From Streptomyces formicae (GTDB lineage Bacteria > Actinomycetota > Actinomycetes > Streptomycetales > Streptomycetaceae): 64,000 bases of DNA. The stretch spans positions 7,604,001 through 7,668,000 of the forward strand of contig NZ_CP022685.1 of assembly GCF_002556545.1 (NCBI RefSeq), in the 5' to 3' direction. This document shows positions 50,370 to 59,800 of the stretch, one piece after another. The first letter of the stretch is position 1. Each line of letters opens with the position of its first letter. Under the pieces are notes generated by a model. The model saw nothing but the letters and a program-made list of their open reading frames with translations, did not search any database and was not told where the DNA came from. Both the position numbers and the translations under genes were made by a program.

Positions 50370-51854
50370 GTGAGCGCGCCAGAAGCCCCCGAAACACCGG
50401 CACCCCCCGCTCCGGAGGCCGTCGCGAGACACCGCGCGCTCTTCCGCGTGATCCACCGCCGCAAGAACCCGCGGCTGCGCCAGTCGGACATCACCGTCAC
50501 CGAGGAAGCCCAGGTCAAGCGCGCGGTCAAGGCGACCGCCCTGGGCAACGCCATGGAGTGGTACGACTTCGGCGTCTACGCCTACCTCGCCGTCATCATC
50601 GGCAAGGAGTTCTTCCCCTCGGGCAACGACACCGCGCAGACGCTGTCGTCCCTCGCCACCTTCGCGGCCGCCTTCCTGGTGCGCCCCATCGGCGGCATGT
50701 TCTTCGGCCCGCTCGGCGACCGCGTGGGACGCAAGAAGATCCTCGCGCTCACCATGATCATGATGTCGGCGGCGACGCTCGCCATCGGCCTGATCCCCAG
50801 CTACACCACGATCGGCGTCTGGGCGCCGATCCTGCTCGTCCTCTGCCGCATGGTGCAGGGCTTCTCCACGGGCGGCGAGTACGGGGGAGCGGCGACCTTC
50901 ATCGCCGAGTACGCCCCCGACAAGCGGCGCGGATTCTGGGGCTCGTTCCTGGAGTTCGGCACCCTGATCGGCTACACCGTCGCCGCCGTCCTCGTCACCA
51001 CCCTGACGATGCTGCTCAGCGACGACGCCATGCAGTCCTGGGGCTGGCGCATCCCCTTCATGGTGGCCGCGCCGCTCGGACTCATCGGCCTCTACCTGCG
51101 CATGAAGCTCGACGAGTCGCCCGCCTTCCAGAAGATGGAGGAGGGCGAGGGCCCGGCCGCCGAGCGCCAGAAGAAGTCCTTCAAGGACTCCTTCTTCGGC
51201 CAGTGGCGCGCGATGCTGCTCTGCATCGCGCTGGTCGCGGCGTTCAACATCACCGACTACATGCTGCTGTCGTACATGCCGACCTACCTCACCCAGCTCG
51301 GCTTCGGCGAAGCGGGCGGCCTGATGTCCATCGTCATCGTCATGCTGATCCTGATGGCGCTGATCAACTCGGTGGGCCGCCTCTCCGACCGCATCGGCCG
51401 CAAGCCGGTCCTGATGGCGGGCTCGGTCGGCTTCTTCGTCCTCGCCCTGCCCGCGTTCCTGCTCATCAAGCAGGGCGGCACGGTCGCGGTCTTCACCGGC
51501 CTGCTCATCCTCGGCCTCGCCCTGGTCTGCTACCTGGGCGTCATGTCGTCCTCGCTGCCCGCGCTCTTCCCGACGGACGTCCGCTACGGCTCCCTCTCCA
51601 TCGGCTTCAACATCTCCGTCTCCCTCTTCGGCGGTACGACCCCGCTGGTCGTCGCGGGCCTGATCAGCGCCACCGGCAACGACCTGATGCCCGCGTTCTA
51701 CACGATGCTGGCCGGTCTGGTCGGCATCATCGCCGTCGCCGCGATGAAGGAGACGGCGCGTCAGCCGCTCGAAGGCTCACCGCCGTCCGTCGCGACGGAC
51801 GAGGAGGCGCGGGAACTGGTGGAGAACCAGCCCCAGTCGCAGCCGCAGTACTGA
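50370..51854 (+). CDS. ProP-type MFS metabolite:H+ symporter
   Basis: A 494-residue, 12-helix transporter of the metabolite:proton symporter family. Helix 1 has the family motif GNAMEWYDFGVYAYLAVIIGKEFFP. Motif A is FGPLGDRVGRKKILAL, and helix 5 region has GFSTGGEYGGAATFIAEYAP. ProP, KgtP and citrate carriers share these. A hydrophilic N-terminal 50 residues is longer than usual, and a Glu/Gln tail ends in SQPQY. GTG 50370 has only a weak ribosome site. It probably imports glycine betaine, proline or a dicarboxylate; which one is unknown. It converges closely on the DUF397 gene. Confidence 0.92.
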   Translation: MSAPEAPETPAPPAPEAVARHRALFRVIHRRKNPRLRQSDITVTEEAQVKRAVKATALGNAMEWYDFGVYAYLAVIIGKEFFPSGNDTAQTLSSLATFAAAFLVRPIGGMFFGPLGDRVGRKKILALTMIMMSAATLAIGLIPSYTTIGVWAPILLVLCRMVQGFSTGGEYGGAATFIAEYAPDKRRGFWGSFLEFGTLIGYTVAAVLVTTLTMLLSDDAMQSWGWRIPFMVAAPLGLIGLYLRMKLDESPAFQKMEEGEGPAAERQKKSFKDSFFGQWRAMLLCIALVAAFNITDYMLLSYMPTYLTQLGFGEAGGLMSIVIVMLILMALINSVGRLSDRIGRKPVLMAGSVGFFVLALPAFLLIKQGGTVAVFTGLLILGLALVCYLGVMSSSLPALFPTDVRYGSLSIGFNISVSLFGGTTPLVVAGLISATGNDLMPAFYTMLAGLVGIIAVAAMKETARQPLEGSPPSVATDEEARELVENQPQSQPQY

Positions 51855-51866
51855 CCGACGACGGCT

Positions 51867-52112
51867 TCAACGGCCCTCGGCGTACGCCACGAACTCCGCC
51901 CAGGCGCGGGGGTTCAGGGCGAGCCGGGGGCCTTCTGGGTTCTTGGAGTCGCGGACGTGGATGGTGGTGGGGCAGGGGGCGATCTCTACGCAGTCTCCGT
52001 CGCCGCTGCTGCTGTAGCTCGACTTGCGCCAGGTGAGGGCGACTTCAAGGCAGTCGCCTGAGCTGCCGCTGCTGTAACTGCTCTTGAACCAGGCCAGTTC
52101 GGGGGTGCTCAT
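51867..52112 (-). CDS. DUF397 protein with an internal duplication
   Basis: An 81-residue protein of the DUF397 family found next to WhiJ-type regulators. The family core, W-KSSYSS---GDC-EVA, appears twice: WFKSSYSSGSSGDCLEVA (8-25) and WRKSSYSSSGDGDCVEIA (28-45). It ends with the normal VRDSKNPEGPRLALNPRAWAEFVAY. Most members have one copy of the core. The ATG overlaps the XRE gene stop (ATGA), so they are coupled. In S. coelicolor such partners modulate the DNA-binding XRE protein in the control of development and antibiotics. Confidence 0.92.
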   Translation of the reverse strand: MSTPELAWFKSSYSSGSSGDCLEVALTWRKSSYSSSGDGDCVEIAPCPTTIHVRDSKNPEGPRLALNPRAWAEFVAYAEGR

Positions 52113-52936
52113 GCTGCTCCTCGCATCTGCTCCAGCAGGCTCACCGAGTCCTCGAACGAGAGAGCCTGTGCGCGCATCCTGGCATACCGCATCTGGAGCA
52201 TGCTGACGACTTTCGAGTCGGAGATGAGCTGGCCGCTCTCCTGTCCCTCTCCGTAGGCGAACCACCTGTTGTCCGGGGTCTCTAGCACTTGCATCGGTCC
52301 GTCCAGCCCTGCATGGCTGTCCCGCACCACCGGCATGATCTGAAGCTCGATGTTCCGTCGCTCGGCGAGACCGAGAACGTGGTCGATGAGTTCCATGGTG
52401 ACTTCATGCCCACCCATGCGGCGCAGGAACAAATGTTCCTCAAGGATGAAGCTATAGGCCGTGTTCGGCCGTCCGGTAAGCAGCTTTTGGCGCTCGAATC
52501 GAGCCTCAAGCCTCGCCTCGATCTGTTCGTCACCCAGAGGTGGAAGCCGGTTGACGAACAGCGTCCGTGCGTATGCCTCGGTCTGCAACAGACCCGGGAT
52601 CAACCGGCATTCGTACGTGTTGAGGGCCAGCGCCTCCTGCTCCAGCAGGGCCCACTGGCGGAACCACGTCGCAAGGCCCGGCTTGCGCGTCAGCTGGTTC
52701 GCGGCGAGCCGCAGCGTGCCGAACGCGTCGAGGGAGGACTCGCACTGGTCGATGAAGCCGACCGGCGGGAACCGCCTGCCCTGTTCGATGGAGGCCAGGA
52801 AGTGCGAGGAACAGCCGACCTCCTCGGCCAGTGCCTCCTGTGTGACACCGGCCCGCTTGCGGAAACTCTTCAGTACCGCGCCGAAGGTCTTCAGGCCGTC
52901 CGACGGCTCTGGCTCTTTGGTGCTCGACGACATCAC
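52109..52936 (-). CDS. WhiJ-type XRE regulator (HTH plus DUF5753)
   Basis: A 275-residue regulator. The HTH_XRE domain (15-72) reads FGAVLKSFRKRAGVTQEALAEEVGCSSHFLASIEQGRR. The C-terminal DUF5753 domain has the family markers FRQWALLEQEALALNTYECRLIPGLLQTEAYAR, LEARFERQKLLTG, EEHLFLRRMGG and the ending SVSLLEQM. GTG 52936 and ATG 52933 are adjacent; either may be used. It is coupled to the DUF397 gene and diverges from an ATPase-like anti-sigma gene, the classical three-gene module that is repeated many times in Streptomyces. A perfect palindrome in the divergent gap is its likely operator. Confidence 0.94.
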   Translation of the reverse strand: MMSSSTKEPEPSDGLKTFGAVLKSFRKRAGVTQEALAEEVGCSSHFLASIEQGRRFPPVGFIDQCESSLDAFGTLRLAANQLTRKPGLATWFRQWALLEQEALALNTYECRLIPGLLQTEAYARTLFVNRLPPLGDEQIEARLEARFERQKLLTGRPNTAYSFILEEHLFLRRMGGHEVTMELIDHVLGLAERRNIELQIMPVVRDSHAGLDGPMQVLETPDNRWFAYGEGQESGQLISDSKVVSMLQMRYARMRAQALSFEDSVSLLEQMRGAA

Positions 52937-53018
52937 GGGTAACCCCCGACGCTCGTGTGCTGATCCCCGCCAACAGCCCCATGGTCACGGTCCGTTACCC
53001 CACCTGTCCACCCTTTGT

Positions 53019-53045
53019 ACTCGTACGCTGACTCAGCGTACGAGT
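53019..53045. promoter_or_regulatory. 27-bp perfect palindrome between the XRE and ATPase genes
   Basis: ACTCGTACGCTG (53019-53030), ACT, then CAGCGTACGAGT (53034-53045): 12-bp perfect arms. It lies 83 bp from the XRE start and 45 bp from the ATPase start, so one bound dimer could control both directions. Confidence 0.88.
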
Positions 53046-53089
53046 TTGGTTGCTGGTGTGCGGCCCGCCCGTACGGCCACGGTGAGATC

Positions 53090-53530
53090 ATGCCGACCCA
53101 ACTCCAACCCGCCGCTCCCGCGCGGGAAGTCACCGAACGCCTCAGCTCGACGCCCCGAGGCGCCCGCCTCGCCCGCAGGCTGGCCAGGTACCACCTGGAC
53201 GGCTGGGGCATCCCGTACGACTCCGAACCGTCCAACGCCGCCGAGGTGATCGTCGCCGAACTCGCCGCCAACGCGGTGACCCACGGTCGCGTACCCGGCC
53301 GTGACTTCGAGCTGCGCCTGACGCTCCACGCGGACACGCTGCGTGTCGAGGTCTCGGACACCCGTGCCGAAAGCAGGCCGCCGCGGGAACCCGAACGGCC
53401 CGCGCCCGACGGGGAGTCGGGCCGGGGGCTCGTGATCGTGGCCGCGCTGGCCGCCGAGTGGGGCGTGACGGAGCGGCCCGTCGGCAAGACGGTGTGGGCC
53501 GAGCTCGCGTTGAACGTCCAACCCGCCTGA
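53090..53530 (+). CDS. RsbW-like ATP-binding (HATPase_c_2) protein
   Basis: A 146-residue single-domain GHKL ATPase. It has the N-box AAEVIVAELAANAVTHGRV (about 55-73), the D-box VEVSDTRAE and the G-box GESGRGLVIVAALAAEWGV. Length fits anti-sigma/serine kinase-like proteins of the RsbW/AbaA type. ATG 53090 with GGTGAG upstream is preferred; the frame is open to 53015 through the palindrome. It completes the XRE-DUF397-ATPase set. Its target could be an unlinked sigma factor or anti-anti-sigma partner. A weakly conserved Pro/Glu loop (PPREPERPAPDGE) lies between the D- and G-boxes. Confidence 0.9.
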   Translation: MPTQLQPAAPAREVTERLSSTPRGARLARRLARYHLDGWGIPYDSEPSNAAEVIVAELAANAVTHGRVPGRDFELRLTLHADTLRVEVSDTRAESRPPREPERPAPDGESGRGLVIVAALAAEWGVTERPVGKTVWAELALNVQPA

Positions 53531-53663
53531 CGTACAGGGGAGTTGGTTCACTCCCCGTACATCCGGGAGGGGTGCTGCCGGACGTGCCGCGTACGCCGGG
53601 CCGACACCCGCAGGCCCCAGTCTCACGCAAGATCCGTCCGACCCCGGAACGAGGAGACACCGC

Positions 53664-54974
53664 GTGACCAGACGCCGTCCGACCCATCGAACGATCGGCC
53701 CGGTCCTGCTCGCACTGACCACCGTCCTGGCGGGCGCCACGGCCACGGCCGCCGCGCCCGCCCGCACCACGGCCGACCCGCTGCCGGGTGTCACGCCCCG
53801 CGCCGAGACGCCCGTGCTGCACGACGACGACGCGGGCGGCAACGCCGACGCCGACGACCCCGCGATCTGGCGCGACGCGGCGAACCCGGCGCGCAGCCTG
53901 GTGATCGCGACGGCGAAGGAGGGCGGTCTGCGCGCGTACGACCTGGACGCGCGGCCCGTGCAGTCGATAGCTGCACCCCCTGCTGAAGGGCAGGACGACG
54001 CGCCTGGCCGCTTCAACAACGTCGACCTGGTCCACGGCCTGAAGCTCTCGTCGGGCCGCGCGGATCTCGCCGTCACCAGCGACCGCGGCCACGACCGGCT
54101 CCGCTTCTACCGCATCGACCCGGACCGGCCCGGCGGTCCGCTCACCGACGTCACGGACCCGGCCGCCCCGCCCGTGTTCTCCGCCGACCAGGCCGAGATC
54201 AACGAACAGCGCACCGCGTACGGGCTCGCCACCTGGCAGGACAAGGCGAGCGGCCGCTCGTACGCCCTGGTCAGCCAGCGCGAGCGCAGCAGCGTCGCGC
54301 TCCTCGAACTGCTCCCCGGGCAGGGCGGCAAGGTCTCGTACCGCAAGATCCGCACCCTTGACCTGCCCTCCTCCTTCCGGCTGCCGAACGGCACCTCGTG
54401 GAGCCCGTGCGCGGAGCCCGGTGAACTCCCGCAGGTCGAGGGCATGGTCGTCGACCCGGCCAACGGCACGCTGTACGCGGGCCAGGAGGACGTCGGCATC
54501 TGGCGGATGCCCGCCGACCTGACGGGGGCGCCCCAACTCGTCGACAAGGTGAGGGAGTACGGCGTCCCCGGTACCTACGACGAGGAGACGGAGGAGTGCA
54601 CCCCGGGCCCCGACCCCGGCTACGGCGGCAAGCGGATCGCGGCCGACGTGGAGGGCCTCACCCTGGTCCACGAGTCCGACGGCGACGGCTACCTGCTCGC
54701 CTCCAGCCAGGGTGACAACACCTTCGCCGCGTACGACCGCGAGCTGAGCGACCACAACGAGTACGAGGGCGGCTTCCGCGTCACCCCGGCGGGCGGCGCG
54801 CTCGACGGCTCCGAGGAGTGCGACGGCGCGGCAGCGCTGAACGAGCCGCTGGGCCCGAAGTACCCGCACGGCCTGCTGGTCGTGCAGGACGGTCACGACG
54901 CGCCCGGCGACGGCGAGCGCCCGTCCACGAACTTCAAGTTCGTGGACCTCGGGAAGGTCATGAAGGCGCTGTGA
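53664..54974 (+). CDS. Secreted beta-propeller phytase (3-phytase)
   Basis: A 436-residue exported enzyme of the BPP family releasing phosphate from phytate with calcium. Residues 1-33 are a signal peptide. The mature part follows the six-blade pattern: GGNADADDPAIWRD (family DDPAIW), ATAKEGGLRAYD, NNVDLVHG, VTSDRGHDRLRFYRI, GKRIAADVEGLTLVHESDGDGYLLASSQGDN, and GPKYPHGLLVVQDG. These hold the calcium- and phosphate-binding acids and Arg/Lys. GTG 53664 follows GAGGAG. A short palindrome (GGGGGAT/ATCCCCC, 54979-54992) just after the stop may act as terminator. It probably scavenges soil phosphate. Confidence 0.95.
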   Translation: MTRRRPTHRTIGPVLLALTTVLAGATATAAAPARTTADPLPGVTPRAETPVLHDDDAGGNADADDPAIWRDAANPARSLVIATAKEGGLRAYDLDARPVQSIAAPPAEGQDDAPGRFNNVDLVHGLKLSSGRADLAVTSDRGHDRLRFYRIDPDRPGGPLTDVTDPAAPPVFSADQAEINEQRTAYGLATWQDKASGRSYALVSQRERSSVALLELLPGQGGKVSYRKIRTLDLPSSFRLPNGTSWSPCAEPGELPQVEGMVVDPANGTLYAGQEDVGIWRMPADLTGAPQLVDKVREYGVPGTYDEETEECTPGPDPGYGGKRIAADVEGLTLVHESDGDGYLLASSQGDNTFAAYDRELSDHNEYEGGFRVTPAGGALDGSEECDGAAALNEPLGPKYPHGLLVVQDGHDAPGDGERPSTNFKFVDLGKVMKAL

Positions 54975-55083
54975 CCCCGGGGGATATCCCCCCTGTCGAT
55001 TGACCGGTACGCCGGATGGTCCGGGCCGTGCTCCTCGGCGATCGTGATTCCTGACGCAGCTCATGTACAGGGAGAGGGAAGCC

Positions 55084-56466
55084 GTGCGACACAGGAGTTC
55101 CAAGGCCGTGCAGGTCGCCGTGGTGCTGGCCCTCGCGGGCGGCGCGATGGCGCCCGTCGCGGCGACGGCGCGATCCGCCGCCCCGCGGCCGACGTCCGTC
55201 GACGGTCTCTGGCGGATGGAGGGCTACGGCGCCGTCCTGGCCATCGAGGGCGGGCGCATGCGGGAGTACCAGACCACGGACGTCAGCTGCCAGAAGGGCT
55301 TCTCCGCGCGGCGGACGGCGCCGGGGGAGTACCAGGACGCCGACCGGACGCTCCTCACCGTCCGCAGGGACGGGGCGCGGCGCGCCACCCTGCACGCGTC
55401 GGGCTCGGCCGGCGACCGGCAGCTGCGGCGCGTCGCGGAGCTCCCCGAGGGCTGCGGCACCGCGATGCCCAAGGACCCGGTGACGGCGTTCGACGTCTTC
55501 TGGCAGTCCTTCGAGGAGAACTACCCCTTCTTCGCGGCCAAGGGGATCGACTGGCACGCCGTACGGGACACGTACCGGCCCCAGGTGCACGCCGACACGA
55601 CGCGGGACGAACTCTTCGCCGTCTTCAGCAAGATGGTGAAGCCGCTTCACGACGCGCATGTCGCTGTCGTCGACGGCGATCACCGGTTCTACCAGGTCCG
55701 CCCCGGGACGACCGTGCCGAGCGAGAAGCTGGACACCAAGGTCAAGAACCACATCGTGCGGCGCGACCTGGGCGGCAAGAAGCCGCGCGAATTCGCGAGC
55801 GGCCGGATCAGCTACGCGGACCTGCCCGGCGGGCAGGGCTATCTGCGCATCTCCGGTTTCGCGGGCTACGACACGAAGGACCCGTCGTACGCCGCCCAGC
55901 TCGCCGAACTCGACAAGGCGCTCGACACCGTCCTCACCCCCGCGCGCACCGCCTCCCTCAAGGGGCTGATCATCGACCTGCGGGTCAACGGCGGCGGCTC
56001 CGACGCGCTCGGCCTGCACATCGCCGGGCGCCTGACCGACACGCCGTACCTCGCCTACAGCAAGCGCACGCGGTACACGCGCCCGCAGCCGGTGCCCGTG
56101 CGGCCCGCCAAGGGCGTGCCCCGCTACACCGGTCCTGTCGCCGTCCTGACGGGCGGTTCGACGGTCAGCGCGGGCGAGACCTTCACCCAGGCGCTCATCG
56201 ACCGCCCCGGCGGGACGGTCCGCATCGGCGAAGCGACGCAGGGCGTCTTCTCGGACGTCATGGAACGCAAGCTTCCCAACGGCATGGCGGTCGGCCTCCC
56301 GAACGAGGAGTTCCTGACCCGCTCGGGCCGGACCTTCGACGGCGCGGGCATCCCGCCCCACCTGCGTACGCCGGTCTTCACGAAGGAGGAGTTCGAGAAG
56401 AACCGGGACTCGGCGTTCGACGAGGCGGTCAAGGTTCTCCGGGCCTCTTTGCCGTCTCATGACTGA
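55084..56466 (+). CDS. Secreted S41 family (tail-specific) peptidase
   Basis: A 460-residue exported peptidase. The signal peptide is residues 1-30 (VQVAVVLALAGGAMAPVAATA). A beta-rich N-terminal domain (45-140) contains two cysteines. The S41 core includes LPGGQGYLRISGFAG, LKGLIIDLRVNGGGSDALG and nucleophile Ser362 in GGSTVSAGETFTQAL; the lysine general base follows near RIGEATQG. No PDZ domain is obvious. GTG 55084 with GAGAGGGAAG is chosen over ATG 55063. Related actinobacterial enzymes resemble Tricorn-like C-terminal processing peptidases. It appears monocistronic. Confidence 0.92.
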   Translation: MRHRSSKAVQVAVVLALAGGAMAPVAATARSAAPRPTSVDGLWRMEGYGAVLAIEGGRMREYQTTDVSCQKGFSARRTAPGEYQDADRTLLTVRRDGARRATLHASGSAGDRQLRRVAELPEGCGTAMPKDPVTAFDVFWQSFEENYPFFAAKGIDWHAVRDTYRPQVHADTTRDELFAVFSKMVKPLHDAHVAVVDGDHRFYQVRPGTTVPSEKLDTKVKNHIVRRDLGGKKPREFASGRISYADLPGGQGYLRISGFAGYDTKDPSYAAQLAELDKALDTVLTPARTASLKGLIIDLRVNGGGSDALGLHIAGRLTDTPYLAYSKRTRYTRPQPVPVRPAKGVPRYTGPVAVLTGGSTVSAGETFTQALIDRPGGTVRIGEATQGVFSDVMERKLPNGMAVGLPNEEFLTRSGRTFDGAGIPPHLRTPVFTKEEFEKNRDSAFDEAVKVLRASLPSHD

Positions 56467-56552
56467 ATGAAGGCGTTCCGCTTACCCGTGACAGCTACTG
56501 TCTGCCGTTGGCATGTGCACACAGCAACGCGGCGTTTCGGGGGACGGCAGCC

Positions 56553-56867
56553 ATGGGGGACCTGGGTAAGGACTCGGAGTCGATCGCGAAGGCGGCGCCG
56601 CTGTTGCGCAAGGCGCCGCATCACATCGCCAAGCCGCTGCACGACTTCAAGACTGCCTCGCACGACCTGTCGGCCCTGGGCGCGCTGGGTGCGTTGATGA
56701 GTGCGACCGATGACGTGCGCGAGGGCATGGAGACGCTCGCCGAGGTCGCCGGGGACCTGGTGGACGAGTGGCACGGTGAGGCCAAGCTGATGACGGACCT
56801 CTCCGAGGCGTTCGACGTCCTGGACGTGCTGCTCGAAGCCGCCGCGCGCGGCAAGAAGCAGGGCTGA
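56553..56867 (+). CDS. Small helical partner protein of the RHS toxin
   Basis: A 104-residue all-helical protein, no signal peptide: MGDLGKDSESIAKAAPLLRKAPHHIAKPLHDF, then LGALGALMSATDDVREGMETLAEVAGDLVDEWHGEAKLMTDLSEAFDVLD. It ends six bases before the RHS gene. Size and helicity suit a secretion partner or chaperone of a WXG-type N-terminus, but the W-x-G turn itself is absent (WHG is the closest match), so this is inference. ATG 56553 follows GGGGGA. I do not recognise a named family. Confidence 0.72.
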   Translation: MGDLGKDSESIAKAAPLLRKAPHHIAKPLHDFKTASHDLSALGALGALMSATDDVREGMETLAEVAGDLVDEWHGEAKLMTDLSEAFDVLDVLLEAAARGKKQG

Positions 56868-56872
56868 GCCCG

Positions 56873-59800
56873 GTGGTCGACCTCAACCCCCTGCACTACA
56901 TCAACAAGTTCAACCACATGGCCGGCGACAACATGGCCTCCATGATGGAGTTCCTGGGGATCTCCGACCCGGCCGTCGACCCGGACGGCGTCCGCGAGAT
57001 CGCCAAGAAGTGGCGCGAGCTGGCCAAGGCCGTGGACGCCTCGGTCAAGGACGCCGAAGCCGCCCTCAAGGACGTCACCTGGGAGGGCAAGACCGCCACC
57101 GCGTTCAACAAGCGGGCCAAGAAGACCCGGACGCAGGCCACCCAGATGGCCGACTCGCTGCGCGACGGCGCCGACGCGCTGGACAAGTACGCGGACGAAG
57201 CACACGAGCTGCTGACCGAACTCAACGTCATCATCCTGGAGATCATCGAGGTGGAGATGGCGGGCCTGGCCCTGTCCGTCCTCACCGGCGGCGCCTCCGC
57301 CGTGGTCAGCAGCCTCGCCGCGGGCGCCCGCTTCGCGAAGGTGATGGCCCTGCTTGGCCGGATCGAGCACGCGGGCACCGCGATGGCCCGCGCCATCCGC
57401 GCCGTCCTTGAGGTCATCCGCGGACTGCGCCGCGCGCTGCGCGCCCTCAAGGAGATCAAGACGATCGCCCGGGTGGGCAAGATGGCGGGCGAGGGCGCCA
57501 AGTTCGCCGCCCTTGACACCCTGTTGAAGGACCCCGCCACCTTCAAGGATCCCGGCAAACTCGCCGAGACCCTCGCGCTGGGCGCGGCCCTCGGCGTCGG
57601 CGTGGGCAGCCTGGGTAAACTGCTGGGCAAGGGCCTGGGCAAACTCAAGCCCAAGGACCTCTCCAAACTCCGCGGCGCGATGAAACTCAACTGCGCCGCC
57701 TTCCAGCGCCTCTCCCTGCGCCCCGGCTTCGACAAACTCCCCGCCTCGGTGCGCAACGCCCTCAAGAAGTTCGTCCGCGACCCCATCGACGTGGCCACCG
57801 GCGACATGGCGCTGCCCCGCACCGACGTCCGGCTCCCCGGCGTCCTGCCCCTGCTCCTGGAACGCACCCACCTGTCCTCCTACCGCTTCGGCGGCTGGTT
57901 CGGCCCGTCCTGGGCCTCCACGCTGGACCAGCGGATCCAGGCCGACGCGGACGGCTTCATCTACGCCGCCGCGGACGGCGCGCGCCTCTGCTTCCCCCCA
58001 CCGTCCCCGGAAACCGGCACCCCCTCCGTCACCCCGGACACCCCCGGCTCCCGCCTCACCCTCTCCTACGCCGACGGCTTCGACGGCGCGCTGTGCGTGC
58101 ACGACCCCGACACGGGCCTGACCCACACCTTCCACAGCCCCCTCCCCGCCGCCGCGGGCGAAGCGGTCGACGTCCCCCTGCAGTCCATCGAGGACCGCAA
58201 CGGCAACCGCATCACCATCGAGTACGCGCCCGACGGCGACCTCCCGCTGGCGGTCACCCACTCCGGCGGCTACCGCATCGCACTGGACCGCGACGCCACC
58301 AACTCCCGCATCACCGGCCTGCGCCTGCTGGACCCCACCTCCCCCAAGGCCCCCGGCACCACGCTGGTCACCTTCGGCTACGACGAGGCAGGCCACCTGG
58401 TGGAGGAGACCAACTCCTCGGGCCTGCCGATGCGTTACACCTACGACGACGCGGGCCGCATCACCTCCTGGACCGACCGCAACGGCACGACGTACTGGTA
58501 CGTCTACGACGAACGCGGCCGGGTCACGGCCACCGGCGGCACCGGCGACGCACTCGCCTCGACGCTGACGTATGAGGACGCGACGCACACGACGCGGGTG
58601 ACGGACTCGCTGGGGCATGTGCGGGTGTATGAGCACAACGACGCGTATCGGCTGGTGCGGGAGACGGATCCGCTGGGGCATGTCACCCACCAGGAGTGGG
58701 ACGAGGAACACCGACTCACCGCGTACGTCGACCCGTTGGGCCGGACGACGCGGTACGCGTACGACCAGGTCGGCCGCCTGATCCAGGTGACGCGGCCGGA
58801 CGGTGCGCACTCCTCCGTCGAGTTCGACGAGTCGGGCCTCCCGGCTCTGACGGTCGACCCGGACGGCTCCCGCTGGGTGCGGGAGTACGACAGCACGGGC
58901 AACCCCGTCGCCGTGACCGACCCCGCGGGCCGCACCACACGTTTCGCCTACGACTCGGCGGGTGGCCTCTCGGAGGTCACGGATGCCCTGGGGCACGCGG
59001 TGCGGGTCCGCTGTGATGCTGCGGGGTTGCCGCTCACGGTCACGAACGCACGGGGTGCGGTGAGCACCTATGAGCGCGACGCGTTCGGGCGGCTCGCCGT
59101 TCTGACGGACCCGCTCGGGGCGTCGACCCGCCTGGAGTGGACCGTCGAGGGGAGGCCCGCCAGGCGTGTGGCGGCTGACGGTTCGCAGGAGACGTGGCTC
59201 TACGACGCCGAGGGCAACTGCACGCACCACACGGCCGCGAGTGGCGCGGTCTCGCGCTTCGAGTACACCCACTTCGACCTCCTGTCGGCACGCACGAGTG
59301 CCGACGGGGTGCGCCACGCGTTCACCTACGACAGTGAACTGCGGCTCACCACGGTCACCAATCCACAGGGCCTCACCTGGACGTACGAGTACGACGCAGC
59401 GGGCCGTCTGGTCGCGGAGTCGGACTTCGACGGACGCTCGCAGCGGTACACGCACGATGCGGCAGGCCAGCTGACCCGTCGCACGACCCCGCTCGGTGAG
59501 GAGATCCGCTACTGGCGCGACGCGCTCGGACAGGCGGCACGGAAGGACGTCGCCGGGCAGGTCACCGACTTCACGTACGACGTGGCGGGCCGCATGCTGC
59601 GCGCGGCCACGTCGGGCACGGCCGTCGAATGGCACTGGGACGAGAAGGGCCAGCTCCGCGCGGAGACGGTGGCAGGCAGGGAACTGAGCTACGCCTACGA
59701 CGAGCTGGGCCGCCGCACACACCGCACTACGCCCACCGGAGTGGTGAGCACCTGGTCGTACGACGCGGTCGGCAACCGCACCGGACTGACGACGGGCGGA

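Noticed and set aside
54979..54992. GGGGGAT/ATCCCCC palindrome after the phytase stop as an operator
   Set aside because: It directly follows a stop codon and lies 92 bp before the next gene's start without a promoter around it; a weak terminator or chance palindrome is more likely.
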